A stretch of DNA of 64,000 nucleotides, taken from positions 16,257 to 80,256 of the forward strand of contig CAZUNO010000013.1 of assembly GCA_964621445.1 (NCBI GenBank). The letters are read 5' to 3'. The position numbers were made by a program, and so were the translations under genes. The notes below the pieces were generated by a model. It ran no database searches, was not told the origin of the DNA, and worked only from the letters and a program-made list of their open reading frames with translations. Position 1 is the first letter of the stretch, and every line of letters begins with the position of its first letter. Source of the DNA: CAZUNO01 sp964621445 [NCBI: Candidatus Hadarchaeota archaeon]. Lineage in GTDB: Archaea; CAYQAE01; CAYVLA01. This document shows, piece after piece, positions 36,520-45,464 of this stretch.

Positions 36520-37350
36520 TCAAGAGGTTCTCTCTTTTATTACTTCAAGCATCTTGCGATGATCCTCCATGGTCGGGCTTTCCGAAATTACGGTCGCATC
36601 CTTGATTTGCATTTCATCCAATGCATCCAGAAGGTGGTTCAGGTCCATATCTCCCTCGCCATATGGTAGATGCTTTCTCTCTTTCCCATCTTCGTATTTA
36701 ACCTCGGAGAACTGGTGCCTGGTTTTATCCAGGGCCTCACTACCCAGATTATCCTCTATATCCGAAAGTATCTCGATATATGATTCCTCATTTTCGAGGC
36801 ATCCGTTACACGTAGCCTGCACGTGACCCCAATCGATCAAGGGATAAATTATGTCGGAAAGACTACAGATGTCAATTATATCCTCCAAATACCCGCCGAA
36901 ATCCCGTTTATTCCCCATGTTTTCCACGCCCACGATAACGTCGGTTATCCCATTACTTTCAAGTCTCTCTTCCAGTTCCTTGCACCTCTTCTCCACCGTG
37001 GACATCACCTCCGATCGTGTCCTTTCCATGTAGAAGCCGGGATGAACCGTTATCCCATCCCCGCCCATGAGATGGACAAGATTTGCCGTGTGATGCATCA
37101 TGGCCACTGCCATCTTCCGTTTCTTGCTGTCCCCCTGGCTAAGAACCCCGTAAAACGGCGCATGGGCTCTTATGGTCATCCCCATTTCCGAGATCTCGTC
37201 CTTTGCCCGTGAGGCGTCTTCCTTTTCGACCCAAAATTCCTTGACGAAATCAAGCTCGCAGGCATCGAAACCTTGATCCTTCAAGTCGGAGAGGCTTTCA
37301 GTTAATCCTTGATCTCCAGGAAGTCCTGAGGGGCCAAATCGGATCCTCAT
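36520..37350 (-). CDS. Endonuclease IV-like TIM-barrel protein
   Basis: This 276-residue AP2Ec-type TIM barrel begins with IRFGPSGLPGD as archaeal endonuclease IV-like proteins do. Likely metal ligands are the His of IRAHAPFYG and TVHPGF, the Glu of VGVENMG, the Asp-His of LIDWGHVQ, the His of TRHQFSE and the Glu of ISESP. Apurinic-site cleavage in base-excision repair is the likely role, and the family-4 uracil-DNA glycosylase gene is divergent and adjacent. A sugar isomerase of the same fold is the alternative. Confidence 0.78.
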   Translation of the reverse strand: MRIRFGPSGLPGDQGLTESLSDLKDQGFDACELDFVKEFWVEKEDASRAKDEISEMGMTIRAHAPFYGVLSQGDSKKRKMAVAMMHHTANLVHLMGGDGITVHPGFYMERTRSEVMSTVEKRCKELEERLESNGITDVIVGVENMGNKRDFGGYLEDIIDICSLSDIIYPLIDWGHVQATCNGCLENEESYIEILSDIEDNLGSEALDKTRHQFSEVKYEDGKERKHLPYGEGDMDLNHLLDALDEMQIKDATVISESPTMEDHRKMLEVIKERTS

Positions 37351-37404
37351 CCATACCTAGGTTTAGAAGAATATCTTAATAATCCCTGCGTTTACCAGGA
37401 TTCG

Positions 37405-37977
37405 TTGACTAACGAGCTCGATTCGCTGGCGGATGAAATAAGGAATTGCCGTCGCTGTCCCTTATGGAAATCTCGAGATGAAGCCGTGCCGGGAGAGGGG
37501 CCGAGCTCCGCTTCATGTATGCTGATAGGAGAGAGCCCGGGAAAGGAAGAGAACAATACGGGAAGACCCTTCGTTGGAAGATCCGGAGATTTCCTCAATA
37601 AATCATTGGAGAAGTCGGGCTTGAGGCGCAAAGATTTCTTCATCACCGGGTCCGTTAAATGCCATCCTCCACAAAACCGAGATCCCAAGGCAGAGGAACT
37701 GGAATCCTGCAGACCCTACCTGGATAGACAGATCAAAATCATAGCTCCCCATATTCTAGTCCTTCTTGGACGAATCGCCACCAAAGGCTTTCTGGGTAGA
37801 AACAAGGTTACCGATATTCGAGGGCGGGTTGTGAAAGAGAACGATCGCCTGCTTCTGGCAACATTCCACCCCGCGGCTGCCATGAGATTCCCCTCAAGAA
37901 GAAAGCCCTTCCTGGAGGATATGGAAACCTTATCTTCCCTGCTCGAGGAACGGGATCTGAAAGGCGCATCTCTCTAG
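37405..37977 (+). CDS. udg: Family 4-type uracil-DNA glycosylase
   Basis: This 190-residue 4Fe-4S glycosylase removes uracil from DNA. It has the cluster cysteines in RNCRRCPLW and in VKCHPPQNRDP...ESC, the active-site loop GESPGKEENNTGRPFVG, and the C-terminal TFHPAAAMR. The start is TTG 37405, the only one that keeps the first CxxC. It ends 4 bases inside the convergent LLM oxidoreductase. With the endonuclease-IV-like neighbour it forms a base-excision pair. Confidence 0.9.
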   Translation: MTNELDSLADEIRNCRRCPLWKSRDEAVPGEGPSSASCMLIGESPGKEENNTGRPFVGRSGDFLNKSLEKSGLRRKDFFITGSVKCHPPQNRDPKAEELESCRPYLDRQIKIIAPHILVLLGRIATKGFLGRNKVTDIRGRVVKENDRLLLATFHPAAAMRFPSRRKPFLEDMETLSSLLEERDLKGASL

Positions 37978-38834
37978 AAGCTTGGTACCACCTTGCGGGC
38001 AAACTGGCGCATGGATGCCACCATCTCATCTACATTTTCGAATTCGAATCTGGGAATCATATGGGTCACTCCCCTGGAGAGGTATTTCTCCACGATATCA
38101 ATTGCTGACCCGTCTTTCATTTCGTCCATGGAGAATGTATAGTTACATGATATGGAAATCACATCAGCATCTCGGCCGGAATCCTCAGCAAATTCTCGTA
38201 TCTTCCCAATCTTTTTGGATAAATCCCCTGGGTCCAACTGCCCCATGGGAAGCCAGCCATCCCCCAGGGAAGCCACCCTGTTAAGGGCGGCATCACTATT
38301 ACCACCGACCCAGATGGGGATGCTTCCTTTAACTGGCCGGGGCTGAAAGTTATGAGCGGGGACCTTGATGAACCGGCCTTCATGGGCCTTTCCCTGCCAG
38401 AGGTCTCTGAGGCTCTCTATGTAATCATCCGATATCTTACCCCTGTCATCATAATTCACATTTGAAACTTGCATCTCCTCTTTCATCCATCCAATTCCTA
38501 TCCCCAGATCCAGTCTCCCCTGGGAAATCACGTCCAAGCTTGCCGTTGCCCTGGCAAGGAGCACGGGATTCCTCACAGGTAGGATCAGGACCTGTGTGCC
38601 AATTCGTATGGAGCTGGTTCTGCTGGCTATATGTGAAAGCGTAATTAGAGGCTCGAAGGCCGTTGGACTCCTCTTGCTCCAGGATTGGTTGGGCGGCTCC
38701 GGGACGAGGAGGCGCTCGGCAACCCAAAGGGAGTGGTATCCCAAGGATTCCGCTTCCGATGATATGCGATTGATGGTTTCCGAGGAGGCCAGCCTTCCGA
38801 AATTGGGGAGGGCTATTCCAAATTTCATGGACAT
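37974..38834 (-). CDS. LLM-class (luciferase-like) flavin/F420 oxidoreductase
   Basis: This 286-residue luciferase-like TIM barrel has KFGIALPNFG at the start, LWVAERLL, IGTQVLILPVRNP, GRLDLGIGIGWMKEE and PIWVGGNSDAALNRVA. These are the landmarks of F420- or FMN-dependent class enzymes. The substrate is unknown. F420 use would fit an archaeon but is not shown by the sequence. It lies 3 bases downstream of the fuculokinase stop on the same strand, so it may act in the same route. Confidence 0.85.
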   Translation of the reverse strand: MSMKFGIALPNFGRLASSETINRISSEAESLGYHSLWVAERLLVPEPPNQSWSKRSPTAFEPLITLSHIASRTSSIRIGTQVLILPVRNPVLLARATASLDVISQGRLDLGIGIGWMKEEMQVSNVNYDDRGKISDDYIESLRDLWQGKAHEGRFIKVPAHNFQPRPVKGSIPIWVGGNSDAALNRVASLGDGWLPMGQLDPGDLSKKIGKIREFAEDSGRDADVISISCNYTFSMDEMKDGSAIDIVEKYLSRGVTHMIPRFEFENVDEMVASMRQFARKVVPSF

Positions 38835-38837
38835 GGC

Positions 38838-40373
38838 TTAGCACCTATCCTTATCCTGTTTTTGGGTATAGAAATTTTCCAGGGCCAGAGGAAGTTCTCG
38901 ATATCTCTCGTATAGCTTATCATAGATCCCGGAGTTCTCCGAGGGATGAAAAACCTGATGCTTGATATCTACGGCCTCAAGGCCCTCCTCGATGGTCGAA
39001 TAGATCCCGAGACCGGTAAAACCGGTTAAGGCCGCTCCAAGGACCGTCCCTTCGCTGTAACTACCCACAACTAAGGGAACTCCGGTAACGTCAGCCCTGA
39101 TCTGATTCCAGAGCCGATTTTTTGAACCCCCGCCTACAACCCTTATCCTCTTCGGTTTTACTCCCGTTGAATCAATAATGATGTCAAGAGCCTGTCTCAG
39201 CTGAAAACAGAGACCCTCCACTGACGCTCGGTACAGGGCCGATCTATCCGTATGGAGATCTAATCCCAGGACGGTACCCTTCGTATTGTGATGCTGGGTC
39301 GGTCCGCTGTCCTCGACAAAGCTGGGTATTACCGTGACTCCGCTCGACCCAGGAGGTTGTTCAGAACCTTCCTCTATCAGCTTTTGGTAACTCCCATCGG
39401 GCAGTTCGGGGTAGAAAGCCTTCTTAACCCACTCTAGGACCGCCGATCCCATCATCAATACCTGGGGGTCCCAAATTCCCTCCATTACATCGACCTCCCA
39501 TATCATCCCTCCATTGAACCCGCTCTTTGTCGGCCTGAACTCACCGGTTCTGAGAGCAAGTATCTCCCAGGTCCCGCTCGAGAGAGCCGCTTCCCGGGTG
39601 CTTGCACCGCTGGCCAGGATTGCAAACTGGGTGTCATGACCACCCACTAGAATTGGTAGACCTTCCGGGAGGCCCGTGTTTTCGGAGGCCTTCCTGCTAA
39701 CCTCGCCAGCTATTTCCCCGGGCGTCCGTAACTCCGGCAGAAACTCCGGCGTCAAATTCGCCAGAGAAAGGAGCTTAGATGACCATTCCCTCCGGGACAT
39801 ATCCATTATCATGGTGGTCGAGGCGGAGGTGGGGTCAATATGCATATCAGCTCCCAATCTTGATTCTATTAGTCCCGGCATCATCATCCACCTATTGCCT
39901 CCCTCAAGAGCCTCGGGGGCGTTTTTTCTCAGCCAAATTAGCTTGAATAGGGTGTTCATGGCCATCGTTTGGTTCCCGGAAATCCGATACATCTCCCAAC
40001 TATCCATTTGTTCCGTGACTTCCTCAACCACCTGGGCCATTCTATCACACTGCCAGGATATCACCGGATAGGCCAAGGTTCCTCCCCTTCTTACGGGTGC
40101 GCCATCAACGCCCCAGGTGGCCACGATAACACCTGCTATCCGTGATCTCGGTAAATCAGAGGTTACCTCTCTCATTGACCGAGACAGCTTATCCCAGATC
40201 TCGTCCAGGTTCCATATCCTCCATTCCGGATTCCCGGGCTGCTCGGTGGTACTATTGTGGTGTGAATGTTGAGAGATTATGTGGCCATATCTGTCGACCG
40301 CAATTGCTCTAAGATTGGTCGACCCACAGTCAAGAACGATGATAATTTCCTCTTCTGCCACTGTAATTCCCAT
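38838..40373 (-). CDS. fucK: L-fuculokinase (FGGY kinase)
   Basis: This 511-residue FGGY-family kinase is closest to FucK by its distinctive segments: VLDCGSTNLRAIAVDRYG, WGVDGAPVRRGGTLAYPVIS, GHDTQFAILASGAS, LSSGTWEILALRTGEF, SAVLEWVKKAFY and VVGGGSKNRLWNQIRADV. It would phosphorylate L-fuculose to L-fuculose 1-phosphate, an intermediate of fucose breakdown. No fucose isomerase or aldolase is in the window. Rhamnulokinase is the main alternative. The first gene of its unit, it is followed by the LLM oxidoreductase. Confidence 0.82.
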   Translation of the reverse strand: MGITVAEEEIIIVLDCGSTNLRAIAVDRYGHIISQHSHHNSTTEQPGNPEWRIWNLDEIWDKLSRSMREVTSDLPRSRIAGVIVATWGVDGAPVRRGGTLAYPVISWQCDRMAQVVEEVTEQMDSWEMYRISGNQTMAMNTLFKLIWLRKNAPEALEGGNRWMMMPGLIESRLGADMHIDPTSASTTMIMDMSRREWSSKLLSLANLTPEFLPELRTPGEIAGEVSRKASENTGLPEGLPILVGGHDTQFAILASGASTREAALSSGTWEILALRTGEFRPTKSGFNGGMIWEVDVMEGIWDPQVLMMGSAVLEWVKKAFYPELPDGSYQKLIEEGSEQPPGSSGVTVIPSFVEDSGPTQHHNTKGTVLGLDLHTDRSALYRASVEGLCFQLRQALDIIIDSTGVKPKRIRVVGGGSKNRLWNQIRADVTGVPLVVGSYSEGTVLGAALTGFTGLGIYSTIEEGLEAVDIKHQVFHPSENSGIYDKLYERYRELPLALENFYTQKQDKDRC

Positions 40374-40534
40374 ATAAATCCCTCAGTCCATCTATAAAGT
40401 GATTTCGGCCTTTAGATAAAATCAAACTCTAAAAATACGTTAATCAGTTGGAGAGAAGGGAGGTTTAAAGGGAGTAAATCCTTTTTTCAGCTGTAGTTGA
40501 CCCGCCAATAAAAAGCTTGATTTGAATTAAGGTT

Positions 40535-40557
40535 ATCGAAACTTCGATATTTATAGG
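40535..40557 (+). promoter_or_regulatory. Dyad ATCGAA-ac-TTCGAT abutting a TATA box
   Basis: The perfect 6-base dyad (40535-40548) sits directly against tatttatag, the TATA-like element about 40 bases before the ATG of the small membrane gene. It covers the place of the BRE, so a protein bound there would block TFB. I infer an operator. Confidence 0.4.
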
Positions 40558-40592
40558 AAAAACGGCAATCAAATTCCTGAAATAGATTAAAA

Positions 40593-41021
40593 ATGAAGTC
40601 CAAGCACGAAGCAAACACAGATGGCAGGGTGTTTATCAAAAAGGCCTTACAACAGGACAATATGAATAACGAACTTTTCCTCCTTATAACCATCCTGGCC
40701 CTACGGCTTGCCGATGGAGTGCTCAGCTATATCCCGGCCCAGGGACTAATCGATGGGATAGGCGAGGCAAATCCCATAGCCGAAATATTAATAGAGAAAT
40801 GGGGGTTTATGTTGGGCTTTGCAATAATGTTGGGTATATCCATGCTATTCATAATCGCCTTTCTTGCCGCTACATATCTCGAGGAGATTAGGAAGGCAAA
40901 CCAGGCAGACCTGGAAGCGGTGAGAAGAATCAAAGAGATTCGTCTGACTGGTCTGGTAGTCATAACCCTGCTTTCATCTCTTCCCGTTTTCAATAACTTA
41001 GCACTAGCTCTTCATCTATAG
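40593..41021 (+). CDS. Small DUF5658-like membrane protein
   Basis: This 142-residue protein has about three transmembrane helices (32-50, 72-95, 118-138) with the GEANPIAEILIEKWG motif between the first two. That resembles the ANP-containing small archaeal membrane family (DUF5658-like). The function is unknown. ATG 40593 fits a short leader after the TATA at 40549. ATG 40662 would remove the charged N-terminus. Confidence 0.6.
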   Translation: MKSKHEANTDGRVFIKKALQQDNMNNELFLLITILALRLADGVLSYIPAQGLIDGIGEANPIAEILIEKWGFMLGFAIMLGISMLFIIAFLAATYLEEIRKANQADLEAVRRIKEIRLTGLVVITLLSSLPVFNNLALALHL

Positions 41022-41078
41022 GTAGGGAACCGATAAGATGGATTTCTGCAAAAAAAATCCCCAATATTGAGTCTGGTG

Positions 41079-42563
41079 ATGGCCATTACCAAACAAGCAG
41101 CAGTAGTATTTCCACATCAACTTCTTGCAAGCCACCCGGCCCTGGATTCCAAAACAGAGGTCTTTGTATGCGAGGAGAAGAGATATTTCACCGACTTTCG
41201 CTTTCATAAGAAAAAGCTGGTTTTTCATAAAGCCTCGATTTTGGCATACATCGACTACCTTAGGGACCGTGGGAACCAGGTCCACTTTGTTCCACTATCC
41301 GATAGAACAACCTACGATCTCCTTGGGGCCTTAGAGGCGGAAGGAATAGAAATAGCCCTGGTCGCTGATATTTCGGATCACCTCCTAAATTCAAAATTGT
41401 ATAATCTCTCCGATAAGCACGGCATTTTGATCAAGGAGCTTGAGACCCCCTCCTTTCTTACCTCAAGGAGATGGATAGAAGAAAAAATGGGTGGAAAAGA
41501 CAGTTATCGGTTTACCGAATTCTACATTGAGAGGAGAAAGGAACTTGGAATCCTAATTGAAGGTGAGCAACCGGCCGGTGGAAAATGGACATTTGACACC
41601 CAAAACCGCAAGAGCTTGCCTAGGGACAATTCCGTTCCCCAATTACCGTCCGTTACCAGGGCCCCACAAGTTTCCACGGCTATCGATTGGGTGGAGGACA
41701 AGTTCCCGGAAAATCCAGGAACGGTAAACCCCTTCAATTTTCCCGTTACACACGAAGACTCCAGGGCCTGGTTTGAATCCTTTCTCAATGAAAGGTTGGC
41801 CTTATTTGGGGATTACCAGGATTCCATTTCCGGGGAAGGACCCCTGCTCTTTCACTCTTTGATTTCCCCCCTGTTGAATATCGGACTGCTGACACCAGGA
41901 ATGGTCATATCCCGAACCCTAGAATTTGCTGAAGGGCATGACATCCCGATCAAATCTCTGGAGGGTTTCATTAGACAAATCATCGGCTGGAGAGAATATG
42001 TCAGGGCAATCTACATGCTTCGCGGAGAGGAGCAAAGAAATTCCAATTTTTGGAATCATTCTCGACCTCTGCCAGATTCCTTCTATGAAGCGAATACTGG
42101 TATCGATCCCGTGGACCTCGTCCTGAAACGGGTATTGGATTCGGGATATGCCCATCACATAGAGCGTCTAATGGTGCTAGGTAACTTTCTTCTGCTGTGC
42201 GAGATACGCCCCGAGGACTCCTATAGATGGTTCATGGAGATGTTCATCGATGCATATGACTGGGTCATGGTTCCAAACCTCTTTGGCATGAGCCAGTATG
42301 CAGACGGTGGGATGATGACCACAAAGCCCTACATATGCTCATCCAACTATATACTGAAGATGAGCGATCTCCCCTCGGGAGACTGGTGCAAGTACTTGGA
42401 TGCATTATTCTGGAGATTTGTTGACAAACACAGGGAATTCCTCAGGAAAAACCCACGCACAGCTCTAATTGTTAGCAATCTACAAAGAATGGACCAGGAC
42501 AGAAGGAGGGAACTGGTTAAAATGGCTGATGAGTTCCTCGAGAAATTGGACCAGGATATCTAG
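41079..42563 (+). CDS. Photolyase-related (FeS-BCP/PhrB-like) flavoprotein with altered Fe-S site
   Basis: This 494-residue protein belongs to the prokaryotic 6-4 photolyase/cryptochrome-like branch: GGKDSYRFTEFY, EGFIRQIIGWREYVRAIY, LPNLFGMSQYADGG-type segment and KPYICSSNYILKMSD. In classical members a CKGC pair and a further Cys follow KMSD within a loop. Here the loop is shortened to LPSGDWCKYLDALFW, so at least two cluster cysteines are missing. It should still bind FAD. Repair of 6-4 photoproducts is the family role. ATG 41079 is preferred to TTG 41067. Confidence 0.83.
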   Translation: MAITKQAAVVFPHQLLASHPALDSKTEVFVCEEKRYFTDFRFHKKKLVFHKASILAYIDYLRDRGNQVHFVPLSDRTTYDLLGALEAEGIEIALVADISDHLLNSKLYNLSDKHGILIKELETPSFLTSRRWIEEKMGGKDSYRFTEFYIERRKELGILIEGEQPAGGKWTFDTQNRKSLPRDNSVPQLPSVTRAPQVSTAIDWVEDKFPENPGTVNPFNFPVTHEDSRAWFESFLNERLALFGDYQDSISGEGPLLFHSLISPLLNIGLLTPGMVISRTLEFAEGHDIPIKSLEGFIRQIIGWREYVRAIYMLRGEEQRNSNFWNHSRPLPDSFYEANTGIDPVDLVLKRVLDSGYAHHIERLMVLGNFLLLCEIRPEDSYRWFMEMFIDAYDWVMVPNLFGMSQYADGGMMTTKPYICSSNYILKMSDLPSGDWCKYLDALFWRFVDKHREFLRKNPRTALIVSNLQRMDQDRRRELVKMADEFLEKLDQDI

Positions 42564-42565
42564 CC

Positions 42566-43837
42566 TTACTCCTCTGGAAATATGACCCTTAGCACCCCGT
42601 CATATGCCCTTAGCTTCCCTAGGGCCCTTTCCGCCTCCTCAGATGACAGTTCATCATCCATTTCCAATCTCATGAGCTGTTTAAGGTCCCCAAAGAGAGC
42701 ATCGAACGAACCTTCAACATCGAGGTCATCATTCATGTGATGGCTGAAATCATCATCAAGCTGGGAAATAATTCGTTCCGCTCGCTCATGGCTTCCTTTC
42801 CCATTCACATGTTCAAGCATTGATACAAATCTTCTGAACCTGCATAACCTCCCGGCAGCTCTTTCCAGGCCTTTCTCGGTAAGGTCAAGGGGTGAACGGT
42901 AATGTCCGCATATAAGGAAGAAACGGATTTCCTCTGGAGAGTATCCATCCGCCAGCAAATCATCAAGGTATACAACGTTTCCCTTGCTCTTTGACATCTT
43001 ATCCCCATCCAGAAACAGATGTTCCCCATGGAGCCAGTAATTTGCATACCTCTCGCCGGAAAGGGATTCAACGATAGCTATGGTATAGTCATGGTGCCGA
43101 TATAGATTGTCAATACCGCCACAGGCAATATCTATGCGGTGACCTAGATGCTTGATTACCATGGCAGCATCCTGAATATTCCAGGAAGGACGCCCCTTTC
43201 CGATATCCGTATCCCAGTATACCTTATCTCCTTCCTCATAGCCATGCCACAGGATAAAGTCCCCGCGGTTCCATCTCATTCCTGGATAGGTGTCTTTCTT
43301 GAATCTGATTTTCTTATCTGGCCACCGACTCATATCTAGTCCATAGAGCTTTCCGAAGTCATCGAATTTCAGCGGGTCAAAGAAAACGTCGCCCCCGTGC
43401 CAGTATGCGTAACCGTCATCAATCAGCTGCTTTGTTATCTCAACGCATTTGTCAACCGTCTCCGAGGCCCTCGGATTGACGCTCGGTTCCGCTATATGAA
43501 GCGTTTTGGCATTGTTGTGGAATCGCTCGCTAATGCCACCCGTTAACTCCCAGAGGGAAACTCCCTTCTTCTCGGCCTCCTCCATGGCCTTGTCCTCTAC
43601 ATCGGTAAAGACCAATACACGTTCTGCCTCATATCCAAGGAACTCGAGATATCTCTGGAGTATATCCTCGTAAAGAAAGGTTCGGAAATTGCCTATATGG
43701 GCTCTCTGATAGGTGGATGGTCCACAGGTAAACATCTTGACCTTTCCACATTCCAGGGGTCGGAATGGCTCCTTTCTATCATTAAGAGTGTTCATAAGAT
43801 TAAGCACGGTGTGTGCTTGTTCTTTCTTCTCGTCCAT
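42566..43837 (-). CDS. cysS: Cysteinyl-tRNA synthetase family protein, divergent zinc site
   Basis: This 423-residue class I synthetase fold has HIGN (47-50) and KMSKS (280-284), so adenylate chemistry should be intact. The first zinc ligand C38 (TCGPSTY) is kept. The second position, Cys in WHIECSAM of bacterial enzymes, is D223. In place of HHENE there is H248-H-D-Y-T252, so the Glu ligand is lost. I recall Asp at the second position in some archaeal CysRS, but not the Thr change. It may still charge tRNA-Cys or be a CysRS-like ligase. The C-terminal domain is short. Confidence 0.78.
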   Translation of the reverse strand: MDEKKEQAHTVLNLMNTLNDRKEPFRPLECGKVKMFTCGPSTYQRAHIGNFRTFLYEDILQRYLEFLGYEAERVLVFTDVEDKAMEEAEKKGVSLWELTGGISERFHNNAKTLHIAEPSVNPRASETVDKCVEITKQLIDDGYAYWHGGDVFFDPLKFDDFGKLYGLDMSRWPDKKIRFKKDTYPGMRWNRGDFILWHGYEEGDKVYWDTDIGKGRPSWNIQDAAMVIKHLGHRIDIACGGIDNLYRHHDYTIAIVESLSGERYANYWLHGEHLFLDGDKMSKSKGNVVYLDDLLADGYSPEEIRFFLICGHYRSPLDLTEKGLERAAGRLCRFRRFVSMLEHVNGKGSHERAERIISQLDDDFSHHMNDDLDVEGSFDALFGDLKQLMRLEMDDELSSEEAERALGKLRAYDGVLRVIFPEE

Positions 43838-44032
43838 GCGGGCGGATTAAAATGGTAGAATAAATAACTTGAAAATTGCTCCAGAAACTGCGTGGTGTTG
43901 TCACCACCGATCCATCATACGAGACGGGGCCTGGATAATAGATGAATAGGTAAGTTACCGCTAACTAATCAGCCTTCAAAATTACGAGACCGAAAACCGT
44001 TATATTCAGCACACAGCGAGAAATAGAATGGT

Positions 44033-45382
44033 TTGTACAAACCGAACCTCCTCCTTATAGCCGTTGACAGCCTTAGAGCCGACCACATGAGCTGCTATGG
44101 TTACCACAGACTAACAACTCCTCACATTGATGGCATCGCTTCCAAAGGACTGCTCTTCGAAAATGCATTCAGCCCCCATATACCGACAATCCCTGGATAC
44201 ACGGCGATGCTGACAGGTACCGATGTTATCTCAAATCAAGCGGTAAGTCTAGCACCGGAAAGCCCCTTACCTCCATCAATCAAATTGCTGCCTGAGATTC
44301 TAGGGACTAAGGGCTATGTATCCGCATGTGTCGGTTTTGACGATTCATTCTTCCGAGGATTTGATACTTACAGGACCTATGAAATGTGGAGGTCCTGGGA
44401 AGACGCTCCCGCCAACAAAGCCGAGAATCTAAACAAGGAGGCAATTTCACTCCTGGAATCAATGGCAGGCCAACAATTCTTCCTGTTCCTACGGCATATG
44501 GACCCTCATGCCCCATACCTACCGCCACCCCCCTTTAGAGACATGTTTTACGGGGACGACCCATGCAATCCGGAGCTAGACACAATGGGATCTGTACTAG
44601 ATAGAAAGTCCTTCGGTGATTTCTTCAAATCCTGGATGCCCCCTGATATAACCGATATCAACTGGGTCGTGGCACAGTACGATTCCGCTCTAGCCTATAT
44701 GGATGTCTGTATCAATAGCCTTATTACAAAGCTCAAGGAACTGGGCGTCTTAGAGGACACCCTAATCGTAATTACCTCGGATCATGGCGAAACCCTGACA
44801 GAGCACGGCATATACTTTGATCATCATGGGCTATACGAACCAACAATCCATATTCCGTTAATACTGCACTTTCCGGGCAAGATTCCCCCCGGCGCAAGGA
44901 ATACGGAATTAGTGCTCCAGCAGGATCTCGCTCCAACCATATTGGATCTAATGGGGAGTAAGGAAGAAAACGATGAATCTCATATGGACGGGAGGAGCAT
45001 GAGGTCACTACTAGAAGGAGGGGAAACGGTAAGGGATTCAGGCTTCTACATGACGGAGTGTACTTGGATGAGAAAACAGGGCTGGCGTACGTCTCGATAC
45101 AAGCTCATACAGGCACTGGAAAATGACCTTTACGGACTTCCTTCCCTGGAACTCTATGACCTCAAGGAAGACCCTCAAGAAATGAACAATATTGCTCATG
45201 AGAGGCCCGAGATTGTTGAAATTCTCGCCGAGAGGATGGACAGGTGGAAGGCTAGAAGAATGAGAGAATCGGGGAAGCCCGACCCCATAGCAAATTCGAG
45301 ACCGTCCTTTCTCGCATCAGGCTATCACTTGCCAGGCCTAAAATCGAAACGCCGCAAGCAAGCCAACGATGATAAAAAATAA
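44033..45382 (+). CDS. Sulfatase-fold hydrolase with Thr in place of formylglycine Cys/Ser
   Basis: This 449-residue alkaline-phosphatase-superfamily enzyme has metal site AVDSLRADH (D12) and TSDHGETLTEHG near residue 250. The sulfatase motif C/S-x-P-x-R reads T52-I-P-G-Y, so formylglycine cannot form and the Arg is lost. A Thr nucleophile is used by phosphodiesterases and phosphotransferases of this superfamily, so I infer a phosphoryl substrate. The start is TTG 44033, about 30 bases after the TATA-like ttatatt at 44000. No signal peptide is seen. Confidence 0.78.
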   Translation: MYKPNLLLIAVDSLRADHMSCYGYHRLTTPHIDGIASKGLLFENAFSPHIPTIPGYTAMLTGTDVISNQAVSLAPESPLPPSIKLLPEILGTKGYVSACVGFDDSFFRGFDTYRTYEMWRSWEDAPANKAENLNKEAISLLESMAGQQFFLFLRHMDPHAPYLPPPPFRDMFYGDDPCNPELDTMGSVLDRKSFGDFFKSWMPPDITDINWVVAQYDSALAYMDVCINSLITKLKELGVLEDTLIVITSDHGETLTEHGIYFDHHGLYEPTIHIPLILHFPGKIPPGARNTELVLQQDLAPTILDLMGSKEENDESHMDGRSMRSLLEGGETVRDSGFYMTECTWMRKQGWRTSRYKLIQALENDLYGLPSLELYDLKEDPQEMNNIAHERPEIVEILAERMDRWKARRMRESGKPDPIANSRPSFLASGYHLPGLKSKRRKQANDDKK

Positions 45383-45464
45383 GTTTGACCAAAAAAACAT
45401 ATTGGTCACTGGGATGAAAACTGAGGTACCCATTTATCACCCAAAGATATCTCAAAGTGACTAG

